The notes beneath the pieces were generated by a model that did not search any database, was not told the DNA's origin, and saw only the letters and a list, made by a program, of their open reading frames with translations. Below, one piece after another: positions 1-10,051 of a stretch of 64,000 nucleotides of DNA. This DNA is from Euphorbia lathyris (lineage: Eukaryota > Streptophyta > Magnoliopsida > Malpighiales > Euphorbiaceae), in assembly GCF_963576675.1 (NCBI RefSeq), contig NC_088913.1, forward strand, positions 22,337,001-22,401,000. Direction: 5' to 3'. Made by a program: the position numbers and the translations under genes. Each line of letters opens with the position of its first letter. The stretch's first letter is position 1.

Positions 1-575
1 AAGAAAATTTATGAAAAAAAGTAAGGAAAATATTTTATGTTTTTTAAAAAAAAAAAGTAAAACATTTTTCTGAACTTTTGAAACATTACTACGTTTCTTC
101 TTACTCTTTTAAAAATAGCAGCTACCTATCAATTCCTTTCGCTTTTTGGTGTTCTAGTGAAATACCGGAAAATATTTTATTTTCCAATACAAAATTTTCT
201 TCTAACCGATATTTTTCAAAATACAATATTTTCTCAAAAATTTGAATTTGACAAGAAAAGAGAGTTAATTAAATAAATCTTAGCAAGTAAAAGTGATAAA
301 TTTCGACTTTTATCCAAATGTTATTATAATATTGTATCTTATAAGATTTGAAATTACCACATACTCTGTTAACTATTGAGGTTGAGGGGAATTAGACTCT
401 ATTTTTAATAGGAAAAATTATAAAATTGGGTCAGATGGGAGATCCATTTATAAATGGAACCCAAAGGGCGTCAAGAAAGAATCCAAGAAAAATCGGCAAC
501 CCCTCACTGTGATTGATGTTTTTGTCTTTGATGTTTGTATTCGGCCACCTTCACAAAAATTAAGTCGCGTAAGTA
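1..575. other. AT-rich intergenic DNA, no gene seen
   Basis: Long A and T runs fill this stretch. No reading frame shows a recognisable domain, and no RNA gene or element end is visible. Confidence 0.6.
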
Positions 576-768
576 AGAAAATGACGACTTTGCTCCGCGA
601 AACAAGATTGCGTGAAGTCTGCGAAGAGAAATTAACAAGAAAATGATAATTTTGCGTCGCAAAAAAAGATTACGTGAAGTCTGCGAAGAGAAAAGTAACA
701 CAAAGAATGACGATTTTGCTTCACGAAAAGAGATTACACGAAGTCAGCAAAGAGAAAAATCATGAAAC
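576..768. repeat. Degenerate tandem repeat, unit about 64 bp, three copies
   Basis: Three head-to-tail units start near 576, 638 and 702. Each contains an 'atgacgattttgct'-like start, a 'cgaaa..agatta' centre and a 'gaagtctgcgaagagaaa' end. A partial fourth unit follows to about 820, where the 'cgcagacttcgcg' block appears in inverted orientation. The units carry many TTCGCGAA-like palindromic bits. Units differ at several positions, so the array is old. Function unknown. Confidence 0.7.
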
Positions 769-1281
769 ACTTGATGATTTTAGCTTCGCAGACTTCGCGT
801 AATCTGTTTTCGCGAAGTCAGAACGTCATTTTCAGCCTATTTGTCCTCGTAGATCTTCGCAAAACTCATTTCGCAAAGAGATTTTTTGGAAAAAGATGAA
901 GATTAAACAATAGATACTTACATTATTTCTGCCTTTTACCATTGAAATTGACAATAACCATATGATAAAAGGAGGAAAACACGAAGAACAACGTCGAATA
1001 ACCATGCCTTCGATTCGCACAAGAAGAAAGAAACCAAGAGATGAAAAGAAACAGGAAGATGAAGAATCAAGAGATAAATAGAGGAAGAAGCAGATATGGT
1101 GATGAAGAAATTGGTACATATTTCGCAATATAAATGAAGAGAGGAAGATGAAAGGTCGAGGAAGGGGAAGATGAAAGGTACAAATATGTAAATAAGTCTC
1201 CCATTTGATCTAATTTTGTAATTTTTCTTTAGTAATAAGTTAATCTCTCTTAAATGCTAGTGTAACAATAATTGTAAAATT
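769..1281. other. Gene-free spacer
   Basis: After the tandem array the sequence is purine-rich and then AT-rich. Minus-strand frames of up to about 98 codons exist here but show no domain and are low-complexity. I see no supported gene. Confidence 0.5.
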
Positions 1282-1296
1282 CAATTAAGTAAACTT

Positions 1297-1940
1297 TTTT
1301 TTTGATAAAATAAGTATATTATTTCATCGATAAGAAAACATCAAAGTACAACAAGAAAATAAGGAACAATACCTTACATAAGTACAGACTATGCCTAGTA
1401 CAGAAACCATAAAGGTAAGAAAATGACTACAATGAGCAAAAGAAACCACTAAAGGCACAAGAAAAAACAAACAGAAACATATATTTTTTAAAACTCCAAA
1501 TTTGTAGATAAGCACTTGGAATCCAATCTCCAGCATTTAAACTTCTCTGGATTTTCGGATCTCGGTCATTTCTTTTGCAACTACATAGATATAGTGATCT
1601 ACGTATAAGATCTATCATTTCTGCTCTTGCTAAAAGAGAAAATGTTACAAATGAAAAGATAATAAACAACAAATGCAATTGAAGCAGATTAAGAGATCCT
1701 GTAAAATATATGCAATCCAACAAAAATAATCTTATTGAACAAAGAAAAGAAGAAAAATAAAAAACAGAACGATGTAAGGAGGAAAAAGGACCACAATCTT
1801 CCTTCTTCCTCTTCAAATAGAAAACTGCAACTTGAAAGAAAATGAAATTTCAATCAACAGGAAGATCAATTGATGAAATCGATAAATTGGGAAATTGAAG
1901 AGAAGAAGAAAGAAGTTTTGAGAGAGAGAGAAACTGCTTC
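1297..1940 (-). mobile_element. Minus-strand retroposed sequence with 15-bp TSD and poly-A tail
   Basis: The 15-base word caattaagtaaactt occurs at 1282-1296 and again at 1941-1955. Directly inside the left copy is a T-run (to 1303), which is a poly-A tail read on the minus strand. The opposite end, read on the minus strand, starts with a CT-rich, 5'-UTR-like stretch (about 1940-1860). This is the layout of an LINE-mobilised copy of a polyadenylated RNA: tail, target-site duplication and a leader-like 5' end. The longest minus frame (1427-1816) has no early ATG and no domain I recognise, so this could be a retrocopy of a non-coding or short-ORF transcript, a SINE, or a 5'-truncated LINE tail. 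The TSD is seen directly; the class is inferred. Confidence 0.65.
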
Positions 1941-1999
1941 CAATTAAGTAAACTTAGAAGAATACTTAAATGCTCCATTGTTCAATCTAGGAGAGCATG

Positions 2000-2053
2000 C
2001 TTATCCTTATAGATCAACTTGCCAGCAAACTTATCCTTATAGATCAACTTGCC
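2000..2053. repeat. 24-bp direct repeat, two copies
   Basis: The word cttatccttatagatcaacttgcc (given here only as a description of the repeat; key part cttatccttatagatc) occurs at 2000-2023 and 2030-2053, separated by six bases. It is probably a local duplication. Confidence 0.85.
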
Positions 2054-2159
2054 CATTGATTATTCATTAATTAATTATGTAATACTAATCATATTCTCCT
2101 ATTTTAAGGTTTCGTTTGGTTCATACAATAGGATAGTTATTTCTAAAGTTATCAAACCT

Positions 2160-2335
2160 GGACTGGTCCGACCGATCCAATCCGATTCGACTAGAACTGG
2201 TTACAATTTCGGATCGGAGGTGGTCCGGTTGTTAAATCCTTGAAAACCATTCAGAACAGCTCAAACCGACCAGTTCAACCGTGAACCGGTTGACCCGATG
2301 CCGGTTAAGCGGTTTGGTCCGGTTCGTTTTTAGAC
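2160..2335. repeat. CCGGTT/AACCGG-rich segment
   Basis: A stretch with many GGTCCGGTT, AACCGACC and GAACCGGTTGACC words in both orientations. Such CCGGTT-rich blocks recur in plant repetitive DNA, but I cannot assign a family or see element ends or a TSD. The following ~150 bases to the LINE target site at 2492 hold nothing I can name. Confidence 0.4.
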
Positions 2336-2939
2336 ATGTTTACTTAAAATATATATATATAAATTTTGACAAAGGTAAGATTTGACCCTTGGACCTTTGG
2401 TCTATAAACTTTAATACTCACAACTACACTACCATTTCACTTATGTCTATTATTAACTATTTAAGAATAAATAATAATGTTATAACTTTAATAATTAAAA
2501 TATGATTTAAGTTTTGAAAATATGAAAGGAAAGGAGCGTGAGAGGGGAAGGGTTCGCGAACGTGAGAGATCGCTTGAGCGAGCGGCGGCCGGTGGTCTGA
2601 GCGGTCGCTTTTGGGTGGAGGAGCCGGATCGGGCCAGTGGTAAGGGGATCGGCGGGTGTGGAAGGCCAGAAGGGGAGATCGAGGGAGAAGTTAGAAGAGA
2701 TGAGGTAATGGAGAAGGCTGGGTTGGGCAGATCCGGTAAGGTTGAGGATCGTCCGGTGCAGGGTAGGGGGCAGGATCGGTCGGGGATTGAGGGAGGTAGG
2801 CTGGTTGTCGAGCGATCTCCTTGCGGCAGGGGATTCCGATGTGTGCCGCGCGTTGGATGGCAGTATAATTGGGGCTGCGGAAGCGCTGTGGATTGGGGCG
2901 GGCGCTGGTTTCAATTCCCTTGCGGTAGGAGGTTTGGCT

Positions 2940-4575
2940 ATGAGCAGTGAGTCGGGCGGCCATGTAGGTGGGACTGCGGGTAACCAATGGGCTGTGCCTA
3001 CTAGCCAAGGGGTTGTGCATATTGTTGAAACAGCCAGGGTGGATGGGGGAAGTCAAGCGGAGGGGTTGAAGGTGCATATTGATTCTGTTTCCACTTTGAA
3101 AGTGGATTCTAAAACCTTGGGGGATACGAAAAATAAAAAAGTAAATGAGCAAGTTGTAGGGAGAATCTCTTGGAGAGATACTGTGATGGGTGTAGTTGAG
3201 GAGGAATCTGTGTTAGATGAAGAGATCTTTGATGATGATTTTGAGGAGGACTATTCTGACTCCGATAAGGAGGATGGAGAACAGGATGACCCTTTATGCC
3301 CTGTGATTAGGCTATCCTCGGCTGAGAAACGCGGCCTCAGGTCTAAATGGAAGCTTGCTTTAATAGTGACTGTGCTTGGTAAAAGAATTAGTTTTAACTA
3401 TTTCGCTCAGAGGATCCAGGCACAGTGGGCAAAAAAAGGGAAAGTCACCATTACTGATTTAGAGAATGACTATTATGTTATCAAATTTACTAGAGCGAAC
3501 TAGCTTGTTGTAGTCGGTCCTAAAGGCGGGGCAGAGGACTTTAATGCTGTCATTAATGGTGGCCCTTATATCATTTCCAATCATGTTCTGGCACTAAGGC
3601 CATGGGTCCCTAATTTTAATCCTCATGACTGCTCAGTTAATAGGATTCTTACTTGGGTAAGATTTCCAGGTTTACCTATTGAATACTATAATGGAAAATT
3701 TCTTAATAAAGTGGGTGGTCTTGTTGGGAAAGTTCACCATGTGGATAAAACCACCATTGGAGCTGTGAGAGGCAAGTTTGCCAGGGTCTGTATTGATATT
3801 GATCTAACTAAGCCTTTGTTGTCTAAATTCTGTGTTCAGAATACGGTTTACTATATTGAATATGAAGGCATTCATAATATTTGCTATGAGTGCGGGATGT
3901 TTGGCCATACTTTTAAAGGGTGTCCAAAGAAAGAGAAGCCGATTGAAGAGCCTATGGTTGTTGAGAAAGAAAGAGTTGAGGGGATTCAAGGTGAAGAGAG
4001 GAACTTTGGCCCCTGGATGTTAGCTAAAAGGGAAGTTAGAAGGAGGACTCGGGCTACTGCTGCTCAGATTCACCCTCCTGATATTAGCAAGAAGTTGAAT
4101 CCTCTCCAAATTGCCCCTGAAAGCAAAGGAAAGCCCCCCAATAAGAATGTTAGTTCTGGTGAAGAAACGGTCCTTGGTGCTGGATCTAGATTTGGGGTCC
4201 TATCTATTGAGGAAGATCATGAATCTGATCCAGTCAAACGAGTAGATGGAGCTAAGCATGCCAAGGTTGGAGTCTGCTGAGCCAGAGACCAATAAAGTTG
4301 AGTCTGCCAACCCTTTGTTTGAATCCAAAGTTGCAGCCTTGGTGAGTTCCCAGAATCATGCCACTTTTGGGAAAAAGCTGCTAAATGAGGTTAGTATCCC
4401 GAAATCCTATGTGGATAGTGCTAATGGAATGGCTATTGGGGTTAATAAAAGGAGTATGAAAAAACCTAAGGGTATTCAGAAAAATAACCATAGCTCTTTG
4501 CATAATTTGGATAAAAGAGGGCCTGCTGGTACCTCTTCAAGGCTCGCAGGAGCCCCGAATAAGTACCTGGTTTAG
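2940..4575 (+). pseudogene. LINE ORF1 (DUF4283, CCHC zinc knuckle), broken
   Basis: The first ATG in the main frame is at 2940; upstream codons in this frame are open but lack an ATG. An acidic segment (about 3195-3290) is followed by the DUF4283 nucleic-acid-binding region, about 3310-3860. That region contains a 'VRFPGLPIEYYN'-type segment and then a CCHC knuckle, CYECGMFGHTFKGC (about 3882-3923). An in-frame TAG at 3501-3503 cuts DUF4283; the frame stays open on both sides, so this is a point lesion. The frame then ends at 4278-4280, while a Lys/Ser-rich tail continues in the +1 frame to 4575, which implies a one-base indel near 4246-4280. In the family, ORF1 binds element RNA to form the ribonucleoprotein that is reverse transcribed at the target. 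This copy cannot make an intact protein. Confidence 0.85.
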
Positions 4576-4610
4576 GGTGTTGCGCCTGTGGTCAGTAGTC
4601 TTCCTTTCTG

Positions 4611-7600
4611 ATGGATTTTTTTGTTTGGAATGTCAGAGGTGCATCTAGTAAGGCTACCCATATCCATGTTAATGATTTAATTAAGCAATTTAATCCTTCG
4701 TGTTTTGCGTTGCTGGAAACCAAGATCAGTGGTAGCAAAGCAGATGAGGTGGTTAGAAAGTTTAGGAAGTGGAATTGTATCAGATCGGAGGCTACTGGTC
4801 GAGCGGGGGGGATTTGGCTTTTCTGGAAGCCAAATCGCGTGCAAATTGACATTATTAGTATGGATAAACAATTTATTCACAGTAAGGTAACTTACCCTAG
4901 TAATAAACCTTTCCTTATCACTTTTGTTTATGCGGATCCTATCATGGCCAATCGTAAAAAGGTTATGGGAGATCCTGTATACTATGAGTACGAGCATTGG
5001 GGATGCTTGGATGGTGGCTGGGGATTTTAATGATATAGCCCTTATGAGTGATCAAAAAGGGGGTGGGAACCACTATGTGAACCGGTGTCTCAATCATAAG
5101 CAGAATATGGATCTTTGTGGGCTTTCTGATCTGGGAGCTGCTGGTCACAGATTTACTTGGAAACGTAATAGCATTTTTGTTCGGTTGGACAAAGTTTATG
5201 TGAATACTGCAGCTATTTATTGTTTTCCCGAAGTGAATGTGCTGAATCTCCCTTTCCGCCACTCTGATCATTGTCCTGTCCTAGTTAAGTTGGTGAATTG
5301 TCATCGGCCTAAGGGGGAAAGACCTTTTAGGTACCAGGTGGCCTGGGAGTCTCACCCGGATTTTAACAATTTTGTTCAGGACAATTGGCAGCCCCACTCC
5401 AATGTTCTCCTTGCTGCTGAGGGTTTTAGAAGGAATATGGTGGGATGGAATAAAAACATCTTTGGCCACATTATCAGAAGGAAGAATAAACTTTTAAGAA
5501 GAATCGAAGGCATTCATCAGAGTTTGGAGATTAGTTTTGACCATAGTCTAAATTGTCATCTCAGATCGCTCCAGAACGAGTTGGAAGCTGTGCTGAGGCA
5601 GGAACAGCTTCTTTGGTTTCAGAAATCTAGAAAGGCTTGGATTCAAGACGGTGATCGCAATACCAGGTTTTTCCACCTTTCTACTATTATTAGAAGGCAG
5701 AGAAATTGGATCAATGCTATAAAAGATTCAAATGGGGATTGGGTTTATGAGGATGAAGACATTCGTTGCTTAGCCCTTAATTTTTATAAAGACTTGTTTA
5801 AAGAAGAGAATGTGGATCTGGAAAAAGGCCTTTCTAGGATTTCTTTTCCTAGGTTGGAAGAGGAAACTATTAGGGAAGCTTTCCATCCTATTGACCAGAA
5901 AGAAATTGATTTGGCCTTCGCTAGTATTGGAGCTACCAAGGCTCCTGGGATTGATGGTATTCCGACCAGCTTTTATCACAAACATTGGGCGACTGTGAAG
6001 GAAGGTATTTACAGTTTTGTTAAAGGTGTTTTTTGTGGCTCCAATGATATCAGACTGGTTAATAAAACCCTTCTAGTCTTGATCCCAAAAGTGGAGAAAC
6101 CCTCCTCCTTTTTTCAAATGAGGCCCATTAGTCTTTGCAATGTATTGTACAAAGCTATTACTAAAATTGTGGCTAATAGACTCCGGTGTATCCTTCCAGA
6201 TATTATTAGCCAAAATCAAGGCAGTTTTGTTCCTGGCAGACAGTTGATGGATAATGTGGTTATTGCCCAGGAGATGGTGCACTCCATGAAGATTAAGAAG
6301 GGAAGGAAAGGTATTGTGGCGCTCAAGCTGGACCTGGAGAAAGCTTATGACCGATTAAACTGGAGTTTTCTTCTGGATAGCCTTAAGAGAGCTGGTATCC
6401 CGGATAGTTGGAGGAGATTGATTGAGGATTGCATTTCTTCTCCTGTTTTTCAAGTTGTGATCAATGGAGATATGTCGGAGGAGTTTACTCCCTCTAGGGG
6501 GATCCATCAAGGGGACCCTATGAGCCCCTTCTTATTCGTTATTGCTATGGAAAGATTGTCGCACCTTATCCAAGAGGCTGTGGGCAATGGAAGCTTCCAT
6601 CCAGTGTCTATCAACAGATTTTGTCCCTCGATTACCCATTTGTTCTTCGCTGATGATGTAATGATCTTTGTGGAAGGGAATGAGGAGCAAATTGGTGTGG
6701 TTATGGATATCCTTAATTGTTTTTGCGCTGCTTCTGGCCAAAAGATTAACATCCAAAAATCCCGGATGTTATGCTCTAAAAACATGAGTCAAGGTGTCTG
6801 CAAAAGGCTAAGTGATTTATCTGGTATTCCTCTGACTAATTCTTTGGGCAAGTATCTGGGGGTTCCCCTCCATAGTGACAGAGTCTCCAAAGCCTCTTTT
6901 AAAGAGATTCTGGACAAGACTAATGGAAATTGTGCCAGTTGGAAACCTAAAACCCTTTCTCTAGCGGGCCGTCTTACTTTGATTCAATCTGTCAATTGTG
7001 CGGGGCCCAATCATATTATGCAAGCTTGTAGGCTGCCTAAGCCTGTTCTTAAAGATCTGGATAAAATCAACCGGCGTTTCCTTTGGGGGGACTCTGAGGA
7101 GGGGAAAAATATCCACCTTGTCCCATGGAAGGAGGTTTGCCAACCCAAAATCAAGGGAGGCCTGGGGATAAGACAAGCCAATGACAATAACAAAGTCCTA
7201 TTAATGAAGCTTCTTTGGAGAATGTGGTAATGTCCTTCTTCTTTTTGGGTTCGTCTTCTTTGTGGGAAGTATCGAAAAGATAAGATTTTTGGAGGCCACA
7301 AGGAGAGAGTTGCCAATTGTTCTTTTCTATGGAAAGGGCTTAGTTCGGTGTTTCCAGAGTTTTGCTCTGAGATTGGCTGGGAAGTGGGAAATGGAAAGTC
7401 CATCAGCTTCTGGAAGGATATCTGGATTGGAGACAAATCCTTATTAGAGGTGTGTAGTTCCCCTCCACCTAGTAATATCCTTAGTTGGAGAATCGCCGAT
7501 GTGGTTGATTCTGAGGGGGATTGGATTTGGTCTAAATTTGACGCTTATTTGAATCTGGATACGCTCCTAAGAATTAGAGGGGTGAAGATAAGTAACAAGG

Positions 7601-8712
7601 AGGATGATAGGGATATTCATTGTTGGGCCTTGACAAATAATGGGGCTTATACCTGTAAATCTACCTTTGAAGCTTTTAACCAAAGTGGGACGGGTCCTCA
7701 TTCTGAAATTTGGAAAATCATTTGGGCCTTAAAAATCCCTTACCGTATTAGGAGCTTTTTGTGGCTTGGTGTTAAAGATAGGCTGCTCACTAATTCGGAT
7801 AGAAATAGACGGCATCTGGTGGTTTCAGGCGTTTATAGCAGATGCAGAGGTCATGTTGAAACTGTGTGCCATGCTCTTAGGGATTGTTCTAGGAGTAAAG
7901 AGGTGTGGAGAAAATTTCTCCCTAATCACCTTCTGTCTTCCTTCATGACTCACTCTGAGTTAGATTGGTTTACTGATGGAGTTAGTGGGAAGTTATTGGC
8001 CAACCTTGAGCATGGTGATATTTTCTTTGCTATTATCTGTCACTAGATTTGGAAGTGGAGGAATGAGGAGATTTTTGGGAAGAAAATTGTTGTCATTCCT
8101 AATTTAGTTGGTTTCTTCTCGGAGAAAGTTTTAAATATTACTGAAAGTTTCAAAGGAGATTCTCTTGGTAGGGTAACCCAGAAGAAGGATGTCCATCTCC
8201 TTGGTTGGAGCATGCCTAGAGAAGGGGCGGTGAAGCTAAACACGGATGGTTCCTGCCTTAAAGATAGTAAGATTGCTGCAAGAGGTGTTCTTAGAGATGA
8301 TGGGGGCGCCTGGGTGTCGGGGTTTACCCAGAATCTGGGTTTGGGTTCTTCCTTCTCAGCTCAGCTTTGGGGGATTTTCTCTGGCCTAAAACTTGCTAAG
8401 AATCTGGGGTTGAAGAAATTGATTGTTGAGTCAAACAACCTAGAGGCCATCAAAATGATTTCTGATAATAATGCTATTTGTTTAAATAGCCGAAATCTTA
8501 TCAAAGGTATTAGAAGGTTCTGCTCTTCCTTTGATTTCATAGAATTCAGCCATATCTTCAGAGAGCAGAACCGGGTTGCGGATCGCTTGGCGGCTGCTGG
8601 TCATGAGGGTTTGCTGGGCATCACGACCCTTTCTCATCCTCCTGTTTTTCTTTCTTCTCTTCTTTTTGAAGATAGGGTGGGGGTTAGCTTCCCTAGGCTA
8701 ATCTCTGGCTAG
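4611..8712 (+). pseudogene. LINE ORF2 (endonuclease, RT, zf-RVT, RNase H), broken
   Basis: The ATG at 4611 opens an APE-type endonuclease (MDFFVWNVRGASS, LLETKISG, then VAGDFNDIA and FRHSDHCPV in another frame). A one-base shift at the A/G run near 4957-4963 moves the reading frame from 0 to 1. Reverse transcriptase follows (KAPGIDGIP near 5940, LDLEKAYDR near 6330, catalytic FFADD near 6646). Then come a TAA at 7228-7230, the zf-RVT segment (about 7620-7900), a TAG at 8044-8046 and a C-terminal RNase H (from about 8230). The frame is otherwise open across both stops. The RNase H has NTDGS and NRVADRLA, but the usual catalytic Glu (AELWA) is Gln (SAQLWG) and the usual Asp (VESD) is Asn (VESNN). 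The intact family protein nicks target DNA and copies the RNA there; this copy is dead. Confidence 0.9.
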
Positions 8713-8788
8713 TTATTTTTTTGCTTTTTTTGGTTTTCTTTTCTTTTCCTTGTCCTACCAAAAAAAAAAATAATTAAAATATGATTTA

Positions 8789-9654
8789 GTATTATTTTTT
8801 CTATTTAGATAAATATCATTAAAAATTTATTATATTTTCTCAATATTATTAAATTTTAATTAGCATTTAAATTTTAAATATATACAAATAAATCTTAAAA
8901 ATCTAATAAATTTAAATTTAAATTGAATTATAAAATGCATATCCTATTAGGATATTTACATGTTAGTTATTAATAAAAATAATCACTATTAATTTTAAAA
9001 GTATATATTTTCTTTAATTTTTATATTTATTTGTCATATTAAATTTATTAATTTGATATCATGTTTTAATATTAAATAAAGGGTAATTAATTTATTAGTC
9101 CCTATATTTTGACAAAACACACTGTTTAGTCCCTATATTTTAAAAAACATATGTTAAAGTCCCTAACGTTTTTCTCAGTGAATTGTTTAGTCCCTAACAT
9201 TTTTCTCGGTGAGCTGTGTAGTCCTTGCCGTTAGACTCTCATTAAGATTCTGTTAGTCAATTTAGATTTGTGTTCTTCTTTTCCTTTATTTTCCTTTCCT
9301 TTAAACTCTAATGCATCTGAAATCAACTTTGAGTGTTCTTCTTCATGATTTTCTTCTTAATCGTTCAAATTCGTAAACATTGTTTGTAGACACGAAAACA
9401 TGAACAAACGTGAAAAACACGAAAACGCAAAAAAAAAACCCTAAAAAAACATAGAAACATGAATAACACGAAAAAGTGAAAACCTGGAACTAAATTAAAG
9501 GCATAGCATTAGTTAAAAATAGCTTAAATCCGACAAACTAGATGTTCGAAAAATTACATTCAATGCAAGTTTGAAAAATTTCAACCCCATAAAGAGGGGG
9601 CGAGTGCGGGTGCAACACCCGTTTTTTCTATGGGAAAAATGAGTGGCCGATACG
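8789..9654. other. AT-rich intergenic DNA
   Basis: Very AT-rich sequence follows the LINE target site. It contains the TAGTCCCTA repeat block listed separately and an A-rich run near 9420-9450. No gene is supported. Confidence 0.5.
9094..9230. repeat. Degenerate 'TTTAGTCCCTA' tandem block
   Basis: About four copies of a 'ttagtccctatatttt' or 'tagtccctaacgttttt' word at ~30-40 bp spacing, ending near 'gccgttagactctc'. Such blocks are common near the ends of plant DNA transposons, but no partner inverted end or TSD is visible. Confidence 0.5.
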
Positions 9655-9674
9655 GTCTGGTCCATGGACCAGAC
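9655..9674. repeat. Perfect 20-bp palindrome
   Basis: Two 10-base arms (gtctggtcca and tggaccagac) form a perfect inverted repeat with no loop, centred on CCATGG. It lies about 380 bp upstream of the first coding exon of the SAP30-like gene. No role can be assigned. Confidence 0.7.
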
Positions 9675-10051
9675 AGTATGTGCCACCCGTTTAGGCAAAA
9701 TACATGAAAAAATTTAATTTCTTAATTCCGCAAATTTTAGTAGTTGTAAGATTGAAACACTACATCATCTTCGAAATCGTCCGTTTTCGGCGTTTTCGGG
9801 TCTATTTTTTCATAAATTCAATTTTTTTTTTGCTCGTGAGAGTGGATATTAAATTTTTGAATGAAAAAATAAAAAGGGCAAAAATGTCCAAGAGGCCGCG
9901 ATAAATAGCAAACCCCATAATTTAAAGTGTTTGAAGTAAAAGATTCTCACCTTACTTTTTCCTTTTGCCAAAAGTTTATATAAAAGAATAGAGATGAATT
10001 AGAGAAATGTACTAAAATAAAAGGATAAACTAAAACCTTTTCCGGTACAAA

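Larger units (their letters stand above)
2510..8770 (+). mobile_element. Full-length L1-clade plant LINE with 18-bp TSD
   Basis: The 18-base word taattaaaatatgattta sits at 2492-2509 and again at 8771-8788. The second copy directly follows a run of A (8760-8770), the poly-A tail of the element. Between them lie, in the usual order, a GC-rich 5' leader, ORF1 (DUF4283 plus CCHC knuckle) and ORF2 (endonuclease, reverse transcriptase, zf-RVT, RNase H). At 6.26 kb this matches a complete plant L1-type element, so the insertion was full length or nearly so. Both ORFs carry inactivating lesions, while the TSD copies are still identical. A 142-codon Arg-rich frame opens at 2522 in the leader; it may be an upstream ORF or an out-of-frame ORF1 N-terminus. 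Confidence 0.93.

Noticed and set aside
2522..2950. 142-codon Arg/Gly-rich plus frame as a separate gene
   Set aside because: It lies in the GC-rich leader of the LINE, overlaps the ORF1 start and has no domain. It is at most an upstream ORF or a shifted ORF1 N-terminus.
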